Below the pieces are notes generated by a model. The model did not search any database. It was not told the origin of the DNA and was given only the letters and a program-made list of their open reading frames with translations. Both the position numbers and the translations under genes were made by a program. This document shows positions 50,270-59,641 of a stretch of DNA of 64,000 nt, piece by piece; position 1 is the stretch's first letter; every line of letters begins with the position of its first letter. The DNA is taken from positions 1 to 64,000 of the forward strand of contig NZ_KQ758609.1 in the NCBI RefSeq assembly GCF_001457025.1, given 5' to 3'. Source of the stretch: Pseudarthrobacter enclensis (GTDB lineage: Bacteria; Actinomycetota; Actinomycetes; Actinomycetales; Micrococcaceae).

Positions 50270-52357
50270 CTAGATGTCGAGGAACCTGACGTCCTTGGCA
50301 TTCTGCTGAATGAAGTTGCGGCGCGACTCCACGTCCTCGCCCATCAGGACAGAGAAGATTTGGTCCGCAGCGAGGGCATCGTCCATGGTCACCTGCAGCA
50401 GCGTGCGGCGGTCCGGGTCCATGGTGGTGTCCCACAGCTCGGTGTAGTCCATCTCGCCCAGGCCCTTGTAGCGCTGGATGCCGTTGTCCTTCGGGATGCG
50501 GTGTCCGGCGGCCTGCCCCGCCACCAGCTTCGCGTCGCGTTCGCGGTCGCTGTAGACGTAGTCGTGCGGGGCGTTGGACCACTTGATGCGGTACAGCGGC
50601 GGCTGGGCGAGGTAGACGTAGCCGTTCTCGATCAGGGGACGCATGTAGCGGAACAGCAGGGTCATCAGCAGCGTGGTGATGTGCTGGCCGTCCACGTCGG
50701 CATCGGCCATGAGGACGATCTTGTGGTACCGCAGCTTGGCGAGGTCGAAGTCCTCGCCAATGCCGGTTCCGAACGCAGTGATCATGGACTGCACTTCGGC
50801 ATTGCCCAGCGCTTTGTCCAGCCGTGCGCGCTCCACGTTCAGGATCTTTCCGCGCAGCGGCAGGATGGCCTGGGTTTCGGGGTTCCGTCCGCGTTTGGCC
50901 GAACCGCCTGCGGAGTCACCCTCCACAATGTAGACCTCGCACTTTTCCGGGTCCTTGGAGGAGCAGTCGGAGAGCTTTCCGGGCATGCCGAACGATTCCA
51001 GCGGGCTCTTCCGGCGCGCATTGTCACGTGCCTTCCGGGCAGCCATGCGTGCCTGCGCCGCGGAGATCGCCTTGCGGATCACGTCGCGGGCGGGGCCGGG
51101 ATTGCGCTCCAGCCAATCGCCCAGCCCGTCGGTGACCACACGCTGGACGAAGCCCTTGACCTCGGAATTGCCAAGCTTGGTCTTGGTCTGGCCCTCGAAC
51201 TGCGGTTCGGACAGTTTCACCGAGATGACGGCGGTGAGCCCTTCACGGATGTCATCACCCGTAAGGTTGTCGTCTTTTTCCTTGATGATGCCTTTTTCGC
51301 GCGCGTACCGGTTGACCAGGGAGGTCATGGCCGCACGGAACCCTTCTTCGTGGGTTCCGCCCTCGTGGGTGTTGATGGTGTTGGCGTAGGTGTGGACGCT
51401 TTCGGAGTAGGCGTTGGTCCACTGCATCGCCATTTCCAGGGCGATCTTCCGTTCGGTGTCCTCGGTTTCGAAGGCGATGACGTCCTCGTGGACCACGTCC
51501 ACCTTCTTGCCGGAATTCAGGTGCCGGACGTAGTCCAGGAGGCCTTCGTTGTACTGGTACACCACCGTGCGATGCTCGGCGCTGACCTCGCCCTCGGTGA
51601 CCATGCCGTCCAGGTCCGGATCGGCGTCGGCGTCGTCTTCTGCGGGTACGCGTTCGTCGGTGAGGGTGATGCGCAGGCCCTTGTTGAGGAAGGCCATCTG
51701 CTGGAACCGGGCCCGCAGCGTCTCGAAGTCGAACTCAGTGCTTTCGAAGATCTCCGGGTCGGGGTAGAACGTCTGCGAGGTGCCGGTACGGTCCGTTTCT
51801 TCGCCCTGGACCAGGCTGCCCTGAGGCTTGCCGCCATTGGCGAAGGACATCCGCCAAACGTGGCCCTGCCTGCGGACCTCGGTGTCGACCCGGGTGGACA
51901 GGGCATTGACCACGGAGATGCCCACACCGTGCAGGCCGCCGGAGACGGCATACCCGCCGCCGCCGAACTTGCCGCCCGCGTGCAGGATGGTCATGACCAC
52001 TTCGACCGTGGGTTTGTGCTCCGTCGGGTGCATGTCAACGGGGATGCCGCGGCCATCGTCAACCACTTTGACTCCGCCATCGGCCTGCAGGACCACCTCG
52101 ATGTGGCTGCAGTAGCCGGCCAGCGCCTCATCCACCGAGTTGTCCACCACTTCGTAGACCAGGTGGTGGAGGCCGCGGGGCCCGGTGGAACCGATGTACA
52201 TGCCCGGACGCTTGCGGACAGCCTCAAGGCCCTCGAGGACAGTGATGTCGCTGGCGCCGTACTCCCGTGGAGTGGCTCCGGCAGGTGGGGTATCAGGGGT
52301 GCGGCCATCCTCGACTGCTGTATCTGCTGCCAGAATATCTGTAATGTCGTTAGCCAC
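50270..52357 (-). CDS. gyrB: DNA gyrase subunit B
   Basis: 695 aa from a GTG at 52357. GHKL ATPase motifs (EVVDNSVDEALAGYCSHIEV, VVDDGRGIPVDMH, GGLHGVGISVVNAL), TOPRIM EVYIVEGDSAGGSAKRGRN with LPLRGKILNVE, and DADVDGQHI metal Asp residues. The frame is open further upstream but that sequence lacks GyrB similarity. An AGAGGAG lies 11 bases before the start. Confidence 0.97.
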   Translation of the reverse strand: MANDITDILAADTAVEDGRTPDTPPAGATPREYGASDITVLEGLEAVRKRPGMYIGSTGPRGLHHLVYEVVDNSVDEALAGYCSHIEVVLQADGGVKVVDDGRGIPVDMHPTEHKPTVEVVMTILHAGGKFGGGGYAVSGGLHGVGISVVNALSTRVDTEVRRQGHVWRMSFANGGKPQGSLVQGEETDRTGTSQTFYPDPEIFESTEFDFETLRARFQQMAFLNKGLRITLTDERVPAEDDADADPDLDGMVTEGEVSAEHRTVVYQYNEGLLDYVRHLNSGKKVDVVHEDVIAFETEDTERKIALEMAMQWTNAYSESVHTYANTINTHEGGTHEEGFRAAMTSLVNRYAREKGIIKEKDDNLTGDDIREGLTAVISVKLSEPQFEGQTKTKLGNSEVKGFVQRVVTDGLGDWLERNPGPARDVIRKAISAAQARMAARKARDNARRKSPLESFGMPGKLSDCSSKDPEKCEVYIVEGDSAGGSAKRGRNPETQAILPLRGKILNVERARLDKALGNAEVQSMITAFGTGIGEDFDLAKLRYHKIVLMADADVDGQHITTLLMTLLFRYMRPLIENGYVYLAQPPLYRIKWSNAPHDYVYSDRERDAKLVAGQAAGHRIPKDNGIQRYKGLGEMDYTELWDTTMDPDRRTLLQVTMDDALAADQIFSVLMGEDVESRRNFIQQNAKDVRFLDI

Positions 52358-52736
52358 AGGCGCTGCGACTCCTCTGTTCTCGATGATGGCCGGCCGGTTT
52401 CTCTTCCCATGGGAAAAGCCACCCGCCAACAGGCACAAACTTATGGCGCCGGTGACGTGCTGACGGTCGGTGATCCACGCTCCGCACACGCGAAGCGCGC
52501 GGAGAACGGACTGAAGTCAACGTTTCATCCGCGCCCAGTTTTCTGTGTCAATTCTACCGCGAACAGGCGCATATCCCCGCATTCCAGGGCCTTCGCCGGC
52601 AGCGAATATGCCTGTGCGAGGCTCTGGGACCCACTCAGGGCCGCCCAGGAGAACGGCCTCCGGGTGCCTATACACGCCGCGGCCCTTGCAGCGCCCTACA
52701 CGGCGTTGGGCGCAGTTTCAAGAGCCGCCATCCGGA
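52358..52736. promoter_or_regulatory. gyrB leader and promoter region
   Basis: 379 bases without a gene between dciA and gyrB. On the minus strand TTGACA (52551-52546) with TGAAAC or ATGAAA 17-18 bases further on is the best promoter candidate, about 160 bases upstream of the start, implying a long leader. No clear hairpin seen. Confidence 0.4.
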
Positions 52737-53294
52737 CTATCCGTACGTGTCCCGCGGCCCGCGGCCGTTGACGCTGCGTCCGCCCTTGCGCCAGGTTGGG
52801 GCTGAGGGGCCAAGGACCTGGATGCTGGTGACCACTCCGTCCCCGAGTTCAGTCCGGAATTTTTCCAGCAGGCTGGTGCTCAGGAGCCGCAGTTGCGTGG
52901 CCCAGGCTGTGGAGTCGCACCGGACGTGGAGGGTGGTGTCGGTGAAGCTTTCGGGTGTGCAGTGCGCCGATATATCGGGGCCCACCAGGGTGGCCCATTC
53001 AGCCATGACGGAACCGACCGCCACCGGGGACGTCCAGCCGCGCTCTGCCACGAGGCGTCCCACCACCTTCCCCAGTCCAAGCGGGTCGCGGCCTGAAGCG
53101 TGGAACTGGCTGAATCCGCGGGTATCCCTGATGCCGCCCCTGGTTTTCTGGCCTGGGCGCTGGGCTTTGCGCCGGATTTCCCCACGGGCGGCGGCCGCTT
53201 CCCGCATCCGGTTGAGGGCGGCCTGGGGTGCATCGATGTGGTCGGGGTCGCGGCCGGGCTGGAGCCCGCCGGGTGACTCATTCTCCTTGCTCAT
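52737..53294 (-). CDS. dciA: DciA-type DUF721 protein
   Basis: 185 aa from the ATG at 53294, five bases after a GGGAGG inside recF. The DUF721 core is at about residues 65-165 (GRDPLGLGKVVGRLVAERGW, WATLVGPDISAHCTPESFTD, LHVRCDSTAWATQLRLLSTS). DciA proteins are the ancestral loaders or partners of the DnaB helicase. Overlaps the recF stop by 17 bases, indicating coupling. Confidence 0.92.
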   Translation of the reverse strand: MSKENESPGGLQPGRDPDHIDAPQAALNRMREAAAARGEIRRKAQRPGQKTRGGIRDTRGFSQFHASGRDPLGLGKVVGRLVAERGWTSPVAVGSVMAEWATLVGPDISAHCTPESFTDTTLHVRCDSTAWATQLRLLSTSLLEKFRTELGDGVVTSIQVLGPSAPTWRKGGRSVNGRGPRDTYG

Positions 53295-54489
53295 CAATGC
53301 CTCCCGGGATGACTTTCACCCGCCGTCCGGACAGTTCTTCCGGAATATCGGCGTCGACGGCGGCGGTCACCAGGACCTGTTCCGCGCCGGACACTATAGC
53401 CGCCAGTTTACGCCGCCGCTGGACGTCAAGTTCCGCGAAAACGTCGTCCAGGATCAGGATGGGGGCCGACCCGCCGGTCCGGGCATCATCGAGCATGACG
53501 TAGTAGGAGGCCAGCCGCAGGGACAGGCACATGGACCAGGTCTCACCGTGGGAGGCGTACCCCTTCGCGGGCGCCTGGCCCAGGACCAGTTCAAGGTCGT
53601 CCCGGTGCGGCCCCACCAGCGAGATTCCGCGCTCCAGCTCTTTCTTGCGTGCCTCGGCGAAGGCCCGTACATAGCGTTCGGTGAGCTGGTCCACGGAAAG
53701 GCCACGCAGGTCCTCGGTTTCGGCGCCGGCGTCCGGGACTGCCTGGCGCGCCGTAGCGCCCAGGGGCGTGCCGTCGTCGTCCATCTGGTTCTGGAGCGTG
53801 GAACGATAGGCGGCGTCCGCCGGTTTGGAACCGTCCGTCAGCTCCGCGTAGGCGCGGGCAAGGTGGGGCCTGAGGAGTTGCACCAGTTCCAGCCGGGCAT
53901 GCAGGAGCTCCGCACCGGCTTTGGCCATGTGCTGGTCCCAAACATCAAGGGTGGCTTCGTGGGCGGCGGTGACCCTGCCGGCCTTGGCGGACTTGAGCAG
54001 GGCGTTGCGCTGTTTCAGGACACGGTCGTAGTCGCTGCGGGTGGCTGCGTGATGTGGAACCAGGCTCGCGAGCAGTTCGTCCAGGAACCGGCGCCGGTTA
54101 GAGGGGTCACCCTTCACGAGCGCCAGGTCCTCGGGTGCGAAAAGGACCGTCTGGCAGATACCCACCAGGTCCCTGGCCCGGACCGGGTTGCTCCGGTTGA
54201 TGCGCCCGCGGTTGGCCCGGCCGGCATTGATTTCCAGTTCAAGGACCGTAGTCTGGCTGCCCCGGACCAGGCGCGCCCGGATCAGGGCCCGGTCCGTACC
54301 GAAGCGCAGCAGCGGACCGTCGGAACTGACCCGGTGGGAGCTCAAGGTGGCCAGGTAGCCGATGGCTTCCATCAGGTTGGTCTTCCCGATGCCGTTGTAG
54401 CCAACCAGCACGGTGACGCCCGGCTTCAGGGCAAGGTCCACTTGGGCGTAGCTGCGGAAATCGGTCAGGGAAAGGTGTTCCAGGTACAC
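53278..54489 (-). CDS. recF: DNA replication and repair protein RecF
   Basis: 403 aa from a GTG at 54489. Walker A GYNGIGKTNL, ABC signature region around ASHGETWSMCLSLRLA and Walker B LILDDVFAELD, as in SMC-like RecF ATPases. Loads RecA at gaps with RecR/RecO. Starts 38 bases after gnd. Confidence 0.95.
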   Translation of the reverse strand: MYLEHLSLTDFRSYAQVDLALKPGVTVLVGYNGIGKTNLMEAIGYLATLSSHRVSSDGPLLRFGTDRALIRARLVRGSQTTVLELEINAGRANRGRINRSNPVRARDLVGICQTVLFAPEDLALVKGDPSNRRRFLDELLASLVPHHAATRSDYDRVLKQRNALLKSAKAGRVTAAHEATLDVWDQHMAKAGAELLHARLELVQLLRPHLARAYAELTDGSKPADAAYRSTLQNQMDDDGTPLGATARQAVPDAGAETEDLRGLSVDQLTERYVRAFAEARKKELERGISLVGPHRDDLELVLGQAPAKGYASHGETWSMCLSLRLASYYVMLDDARTGGSAPILILDDVFAELDVQRRRKLAAIVSGAEQVLVTAAVDADIPEELSGRRVKVIPGGIDEQGE

Positions 54490-54527
54490 GCGGGTTTCGA
54501 CTACTCCGGGACTGCAGCCGGTGGCTG

Positions 54528-55412
54528 CTACTTGGCGGGACGGGTGGCGTGTCCGCCGAACTGGTGCCGCAGCGCGGACACCATCTTCATGGCCGGCGAG
54601 CTGTCCTCGCGCGATTCGAAGCGGGCGAACAGCGCGGCCGTGATAGCCGGCGCCGGGATGGCATTGGCGATCGCTTCCTCCACCGTCCAACGGCCTTCAC
54701 CGGAGTCCTCGACGTAGTCGTCGATGTTCTGCAGTCCGGGATCCTCTTCCAACGCCTTGACCAGGAGGTCCAGCAGCCAGGACCGCACCACCGTGCCCTT
54801 TTGCCATGCCCGGAAGGTTCCCGGCAGGTCGTTGATGATGTCCTTCGAGGCCAGCAGCTGGTAGCCCTCGGCGTAGGCCTGCATGAGCCCGTATTCGATG
54901 CCGTTGTGCACCATTTTGGCGTAGTGGCCTGCTCCGACACCGCCCACGTGGACAAAGCTGTCCGCCCGTTCGCCTTCCGGCCGCAGCGCGTCGAAGACCG
55001 GCAGGGCAAGCTCAATGTCGGCGGGATCGCCACCGGCCATGAGGCCGTACCCGTTCTGCAGGCCCCAGACACCACCGGACACGCCGCAGTCCAGGAAGCG
55101 CAAGCCCTTCGCGGCGAGGAGTTCACCGTGCTTCTGGTCTTCGGTGAAGCGGGAGTTGCCGCCGTCGATAACCAGGTCGCCCTGGCTCAGCTTTTCGCCA
55201 AGCTCATTGATCACGGCGTCAGTGATGGCACCCGCGGGGACCATAACCCAGATGATCCTGGGCGCCGGGATGGCGGAGATGAGGTCATCCACCGACTGGA
55301 CGTCAGTGACATCGGGGTTCCGGTCGTACCCGGTGACGTCAATGCCGTTCCTGCGCAGCCGTTCGCGCATGTTGAAGCCCATTTTGCCGAGGCCAATCAG
55401 TCCAATGTGCAT
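54528..55412 (-). CDS. gnd: 6-phosphogluconate dehydrogenase (decarboxylating), short form
   Basis: 294 aa from the ATG at 55412. Rossmann start MHIGLIGLGKMGFNMRERLR, then VIDGGNSRFTEDQKH, DCGVSGGVWGLQNGYGLMAG and the active-site KMVHNGIEYGLMQAYAEGYQ. The ~300-residue length is the GndA/YqeC-like short class, often NAD-linked. Its place between dnaN and recF is typical of Micrococcaceae and Streptomyces relatives. Oxidises 6-phosphogluconate to ribulose 5-phosphate. Confidence 0.94.
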   Translation of the reverse strand: MHIGLIGLGKMGFNMRERLRRNGIDVTGYDRNPDVTDVQSVDDLISAIPAPRIIWVMVPAGAITDAVINELGEKLSQGDLVIDGGNSRFTEDQKHGELLAAKGLRFLDCGVSGGVWGLQNGYGLMAGGDPADIELALPVFDALRPEGERADSFVHVGGVGAGHYAKMVHNGIEYGLMQAYAEGYQLLASKDIINDLPGTFRAWQKGTVVRSWLLDLLVKALEEDPGLQNIDDYVEDSGEGRWTVEEAIANAIPAPAITAALFARFESREDSSPAMKMVSALRHQFGGHATRPAK

Positions 55413-55506
55413 GGCGGAACTCTTTCTGCGCGAAGGATGGGTTGTGTTTCCCAACTAGGTAGCACCAACTGCCGATGTGGAGGTCCACAGCGGCAGTTCG
55501 CGCTAC

Positions 55507-56631
55507 TCAGTTGGGAAGGCGGACGGGCATCACCAGGTAGCGGTAGTCATCCTGGTCCTCGCCGTCTGCGTCGGCCTGGGCGGTGATCATGGCCGGCTTC
55601 GGTGCAGTGGTGAAGGAGAAGCGGACGAACTTGGTCTCGATGACGCTCAGGCCTTCCACCAGGTAGTGCGGATTGAAGGCCACCGTGATGTCGTCACCGG
55701 AAAGCTGGGCTTCCAGTTCCTCGGACGCCTGGGCGTCCTCTCCCGTTCCGGCGTCCAGGTTCAGCAGCCCGGCCGAGAAAGCGAGCCGCACGGGAGTGTT
55801 CCGTTCGGCGACCAGCGATACACGGCGGACAGCCTCCACGAGCTCCTGCGTCTGCACGGTGGCGTGGATGGGCGTGGATTCGGGGAACAGTGATCGTATC
55901 TTCGGGTAATCCCCGTCCACCAGCAGTGAGGTGGTGGTACGTCCGCCGCTTTCGAAACCGATCAACCGGCTGTCGTCATCGGACAGGGCAAGGCTGATGT
56001 CGCCGCTGTTGCCCAGCGTCTTGGCAACCTCATTGAGCGTTTTGGCCTTGACCAGGGCGCTGGTGGAGATGCCGGGAGTGGCAGGTTTCCAGGGCACCTC
56101 ACGCATTGCCAGGCGGTACCTGTCCGTGGCGAGGAGTGTGATCAGGTCATCCTCGATCTCCATGCGTACGCCGGTGAGGATGGGCAGGGTGTCATCCTTG
56201 CTCGCTGCGATGATCACCTGGGAAACCGCCTGTGCGAACGCATCGCCCTGGACTGTTCCGCTGACGGCAGGCAGGGAGGGCAGAGGCGGGTACTCGGCTT
56301 CAGGCATGGTGGCCAGGTGGAAGCTGCTCCGGCGGCAGGTGAGCGTGACCTTGTTGCCGTCCGTTTCGACATCCACCGGCGCTGAGGGCAGGCTGCGGCA
56401 AATGTCCGCCAGGAGGCGGCCCGAGACCAGGATGGTGCCTTCATCGCGGATATCCGCGGCGATCTCAAGACGCGCGGAAGTTTCGTAATCGAAGCTGGAG
56501 AGGCTGACGGTTCCGGCTTCGGCCTTCAGGAGAAGGCCGGACAGGACCGGTACTGGCGGCCGCGGAGACAACGAGCGGGCTGTCCAGGTAACGGCTTCTG
56601 CCAGGACGTCCCGATCGACTCTGAACTTCAC
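55507..56631 (-). CDS. dnaN: DNA polymerase III beta sliding clamp
   Basis: 374 aa from a GTG at 56631. Three clamp repeats are visible (VDRDVLAEAVTWTARSLSPR; QGDAFAQAVSQVIIAASKDD; QTQELVEAVRRVSLVAERNT) and the C-terminal YRYLVMPVRLPN motif of the peptide-binding pocket. An AAAGGCGGC is upstream. Faces oriC. Confidence 0.96.
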   Translation of the reverse strand: MKFRVDRDVLAEAVTWTARSLSPRPPVPVLSGLLLKAEAGTVSLSSFDYETSARLEIAADIRDEGTILVSGRLLADICRSLPSAPVDVETDGNKVTLTCRRSSFHLATMPEAEYPPLPSLPAVSGTVQGDAFAQAVSQVIIAASKDDTLPILTGVRMEIEDDLITLLATDRYRLAMREVPWKPATPGISTSALVKAKTLNEVAKTLGNSGDISLALSDDDSRLIGFESGGRTTTSLLVDGDYPKIRSLFPESTPIHATVQTQELVEAVRRVSLVAERNTPVRLAFSAGLLNLDAGTGEDAQASEELEAQLSGDDITVAFNPHYLVEGLSVIETKFVRFSFTTAPKPAMITAQADADGEDQDDYRYLVMPVRLPN

Positions 56632-57160
56632 GGAAGGATGCCGCCTTTCATTGCTGCTGCCAGGTATGGCCGGAAACGCCGCAGGGGTGCATCCGGAAAA
56701 TTGTTGCTTCCGATCGGGCAGGTGCATGGTCCACACAGGAGGAGACCACGCAAAAACCCGGGGATGGGAGCGCTGCAGACAGCTTAGCCCGAAGATCGGG
56801 GATTAACCCATCCCCCAAACCGGCCCCGACCCCCTGTGGGGCCCGCTGGCCCCTCCGCTGGTCCGGGGTATGGATCTTGTTGTTTGAGGGATTTTCAAAT
56901 TTTTGGGATTCGTAGTGTTAATAACTGCTGTGGAAACTGTGGATAACCCGGTCTTGCGGTGCGGATCCGCGGTTAAGCCCTGTTCATCCGCTGTGCGTTA
57001 AGTGGGTTTTAAACAGGGTGTGGATGGGGACAACCCGGAAGGCCATTTTTAACGATCCACAGACGGCTTAAGGGTTTTAAGCCCATTAATCGCGCTTGTC
57101 CCCTTAAGTATCCACAGGCTTATCCACATGCACCTGTTAATAAGGTATAGGTGCGGGGTT
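56632..57160. other. oriC: Chromosomal replication origin oriC (dnaA-dnaN intergene)
   Basis: 529 gene-free bases between dnaN and dnaA. Perfect DnaA boxes: TGTGGATAA at 56938-56946 and TTATCCACA at 57120-57128. Near matches: 57019 (TGTGGATGG), 57053 (CGATCCACA) and 57108 (GTATCCACA). TGTTAATAA occurs at 56916 and 57135. An AT-rich stretch (56876-56912) is a candidate unwinding element, and GGCTTAA/TTAAGCC (57065-57083) is a small inverted repeat. Position and content identify it as oriC. Confidence 0.9.
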
Positions 57161-58582
57161 TCAGGAGTCGCGCTGCTGCTGCTTGATCCGGTTGGTCAGC
57201 TCGGTGACCTGGTTGTAGATCACACGCCGCTCGGCCATCAGCTCGCGAATTTTCCGGTCAGCGTGGATGACCGTGGTGTGGTCGCGGCCGCCAAGCTCCT
57301 GGCCGATCTTCGGCAGTGACATGTCGGTGAGCTCACGGCACAGGTACATCGCGATCTGGCGCGCGGTGACCAGGGTCCTGGTCCGCGACTTGCTGCAGAG
57401 CTCCTCCATGCTGAGCTTGAAGTAGTCCGCCGTCTGCTGCAGGATCTGGCCGGACGTGATCTCCTGGGCGCCGTCGTCCGTGATGAGGTCCTTCAGGACC
57501 ATCTCCGCCAGAGCCACATCGACCGGCTGGCGGTTGAGGCTGGCGAACGCGGTGACCCTGATCAGCGCGCCTTCGAGTTCCCGGATGTTGCTTGAGATCT
57601 TCGACGCAATGTATTCCAGGGCATCGTCCGGTGCGGAGAGGCCCTCGCTCAGGGCCTTTTTGCGGAGGATGGCGATGCGGGTTTCCAGTTCCGGCGGCTG
57701 GATGTCCGTCAGCAGGCCCCATTCAAAGCGGGACTTCATGCGGTCTTCGAACCCGGCGAGCAGCTTGGGCGGCTGGTCGGAGGTGATGACCACCTGCTTG
57801 TTGTTGTTGTGCAGCGAATTGAACGTGTGGAAGAACTCCTCCAGCGTGCGGTCCTTGCCTGCCAGGAACTGGATGTCGTCAATGAGCAGGACATCGACGT
57901 TCCGGTAAGTGGTTTTGAAGCTGGCGCCCTCGTCATCACGGATGGAGTTGATGAAGTCATTGGTGAACTCTTCGGAATTCACGTACCGGACGCGGATGCC
58001 GCTGTAGAGCCGGCGGGCGTAATGGCCGATTGCGTGCAGGAGGTGGGTTTTGCCCAGCCCGGAATCCCCGTAGATGAACAGCGGGTTGTACGCCTTGGCC
58101 GGCGCTTCGGCTACAGCGACGGCGGCCGCGTGGGCAAAGCGGTTGGACGAACCGATCACGAAGGTGTCGAAGACGTACTTGGGGTTGAGCCGGCCGAATT
58201 CGTGCGAGGTGCTCGGCAGCATGGGCTGCGGCTTCTGCTCAACCAGCTGGTCCGGGGAGTAAGAAGGCTCGACGACGGGTTCAGGCTCTTCGTGGATCGG
58301 CACCAGGTCCGTGTCCACGTCGATGGCGCAACGGATGTCTTCCGAGAACACGCTGTGCAGCGCATCGTCAAGTGCGTCCTTGACCTGGGTCTGCAGCACT
58401 TCGCGGGTGAGCTCGTTGGGGACGGCCACCAGCAGGGTGGAACCGATCAGGCCCTGTGCCTGGGCCAGGATGACGAAGCCGCGCTGGCGGGGGGAAACCC
58501 GGTGATCCTTCTCCAGCAGGCTGACAACGCGCCGCCAGGAACTTCCGACAGTATTGGCGTGGTTGGCTTCGTCTACTGTCAT
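57161..58582 (-). CDS. dnaA: Chromosomal replication initiator DnaA
   Basis: 473 aa from the ATG at 58582; a TTG directly before it is also in frame. Domain I at the N terminus, short domain II, AAA+ domain III with Walker A GDSGLGKTHLLHAI and Walker B VLLIDDIQF, and domain IV with the DnaA signature around GGRDHTTVIHADRKI. Binds the TTATCCACA boxes at oriC and elsewhere in this window. Confidence 0.97.
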   Translation of the reverse strand: MTVDEANHANTVGSSWRRVVSLLEKDHRVSPRQRGFVILAQAQGLIGSTLLVAVPNELTREVLQTQVKDALDDALHSVFSEDIRCAIDVDTDLVPIHEEPEPVVEPSYSPDQLVEQKPQPMLPSTSHEFGRLNPKYVFDTFVIGSSNRFAHAAAVAVAEAPAKAYNPLFIYGDSGLGKTHLLHAIGHYARRLYSGIRVRYVNSEEFTNDFINSIRDDEGASFKTTYRNVDVLLIDDIQFLAGKDRTLEEFFHTFNSLHNNNKQVVITSDQPPKLLAGFEDRMKSRFEWGLLTDIQPPELETRIAILRKKALSEGLSAPDDALEYIASKISSNIRELEGALIRVTAFASLNRQPVDVALAEMVLKDLITDDGAQEITSGQILQQTADYFKLSMEELCSKSRTRTLVTARQIAMYLCRELTDMSLPKIGQELGGRDHTTVIHADRKIRELMAERRVIYNQVTELTNRIKQQQRDS

Positions 58583-59051
58583 CAATCGGTTTTCCTCAAA
58601 CTTGCTATGCCGTGCGTTACCTGCAGCCCCGTTCCCGGAACCAGGGTGCTGGCCCAGCTTAATCCACAGGGTTATGCACAGACCGTGGATAATCGGCTAC
58701 TGAGCCACTCTAGGGGATGAAAAGCCCAGAAGATAGCTGGCAAAGTGCTTGTGGATAATTACACTGGTGTGGTTCGCCTGCGGGGGTTGTGAGCGGCTTC
58801 ATCCACAGGCCGCGGGCGGGACTTAGACACAGCTGGGGATAGGCCGGAAGAGGCCCCCCGGTTTGACTGTGCTACCCGGATTGCCCTAACGTTGTGAAGT
58901 CCTTTGTGTCCGCTTTTTGGTCCCGACTGATCTTCCGAGTGCAGTGCACCCGGGTAGGAGCGGGAAGCGTACACATACAAAACTTAGCGTCGGCCAGTTC
59001 TTCCCCTTATTGATCGGGTGGACGCACCTTTGATCCACTGGAGTAACTAAC
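58583..59051. promoter_or_regulatory. dnaA-rpmH divergent promoter region with DnaA boxes
   Basis: 469 bases. DnaA boxes: perfect TGTGGATAA at 58750-58758; single-mismatch TAATCCACA (58660), TTATGCACA (58672), CGTGGATAA (58684) and TCATCCACA (58799). They suggest DnaA autoregulation. For rpmH, TTGACT at 58863-58868 followed by TAACGT at 58887-58892 is a possible promoter. No other gene seen. Confidence 0.7.
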
Positions 59052-59189
59052 GTGAGCAAGCGGACTTTTCAGCCGAATAACCGCCGTCGGGCCAAGAAGC
59101 ACGGCTTCCGCCTTCGTATGCGCACCCGTGCCGGCCGTGCCATCCTGGCAGCCCGCCGCGGCAAGGGCCGTACCGAGCTGTCGGCTTAA
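59052..59189 (+). CDS. rpmH: 50S ribosomal protein L34
   Basis: 45 aa, GTG start (MSKRTFQPNNRRRAKKHGFR). The whole sequence is the highly conserved, basic L34, ending GKGRTELSA. First gene of the rpmH-rnpA-yidD-yidC-khpB-rsmG run, divergent from dnaA. Confidence 0.98.
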   Translation: MSKRTFQPNNRRRAKKHGFRLRMRTRAGRAILAARRGKGRTELSA

Positions 59190-59230
59190 ATACCTGACTT
59201 GTCGGTAGACACTTTCCTTGCGAGTTTAAG

Positions 59231-59641
59231 GTGCTGGCCGCCCGCAACCGCCTGAGGACCTCAACCGACTTTTCAACAACTGTACGTTCCGGTGTCCGCA
59301 ATGGGCGCCGGAACGTAGTGTTATATGCGGCAGCCATCGCTGCCGACGAACCCAGCCGGATCGGGTTCATCGTTTCCAAGAGCGTAGGGAACGCTGTGGT
59401 CAGGAACCTCGTTAAGAGGAGACTAAGAGAAGCAGGTGCCGCGTCGCTGCGCGAACACGGCACCGGGCTTGCCATAGTGGTCCGTGCGCTGCCTGCTTCC
59501 GCCTCGGCGAGTTGGGACCAGTTGCTGCAGGACTACAACGCTGCACTTGATTCGACGCTCGCCCGGCTGGCCGGACGCCCCGCCAGGGGCGCCGGTAAAG
59601 GTTCGGCCGGTACAACACAGAAGGGGACACCGCGTGCCTAA
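59231..59641 (+). CDS. rnpA: Ribonuclease P protein component
   Basis: 136 aa, GTG start. Conserved RnpA pattern: LAARNRLRTSTDFSTTVRSG, RIGFIVSKSVGNAVVRNLVK and RRLREAGAASL (the RNR-type basic helix). Binds M1 RNA for tRNA 5' processing. A short Gly/Ala/Lys tail follows. Overlaps yidD by eight bases. Confidence 0.96.
   Translation: MLAARNRLRTSTDFSTTVRSGVRNGRRNVVLYAAAIAADEPSRIGFIVSKSVGNAVVRNLVKRRLREAGAASLREHGTGLAIVVRALPASASASWDQLLQDYNAALDSTLARLAGRPARGAGKGSAGTTQKGTPRA

Noticed and set aside
50240..52771. 843-codon open frame on the plus strand
   Set aside because: Antisense shadow of gyrB, running on into its leader; the gyrB translation has all conserved motifs.
52747..54717. 656-codon plus-strand open frame
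   Set aside because: Antisense to dciA, recF and the end of gnd; no recognisable domain.
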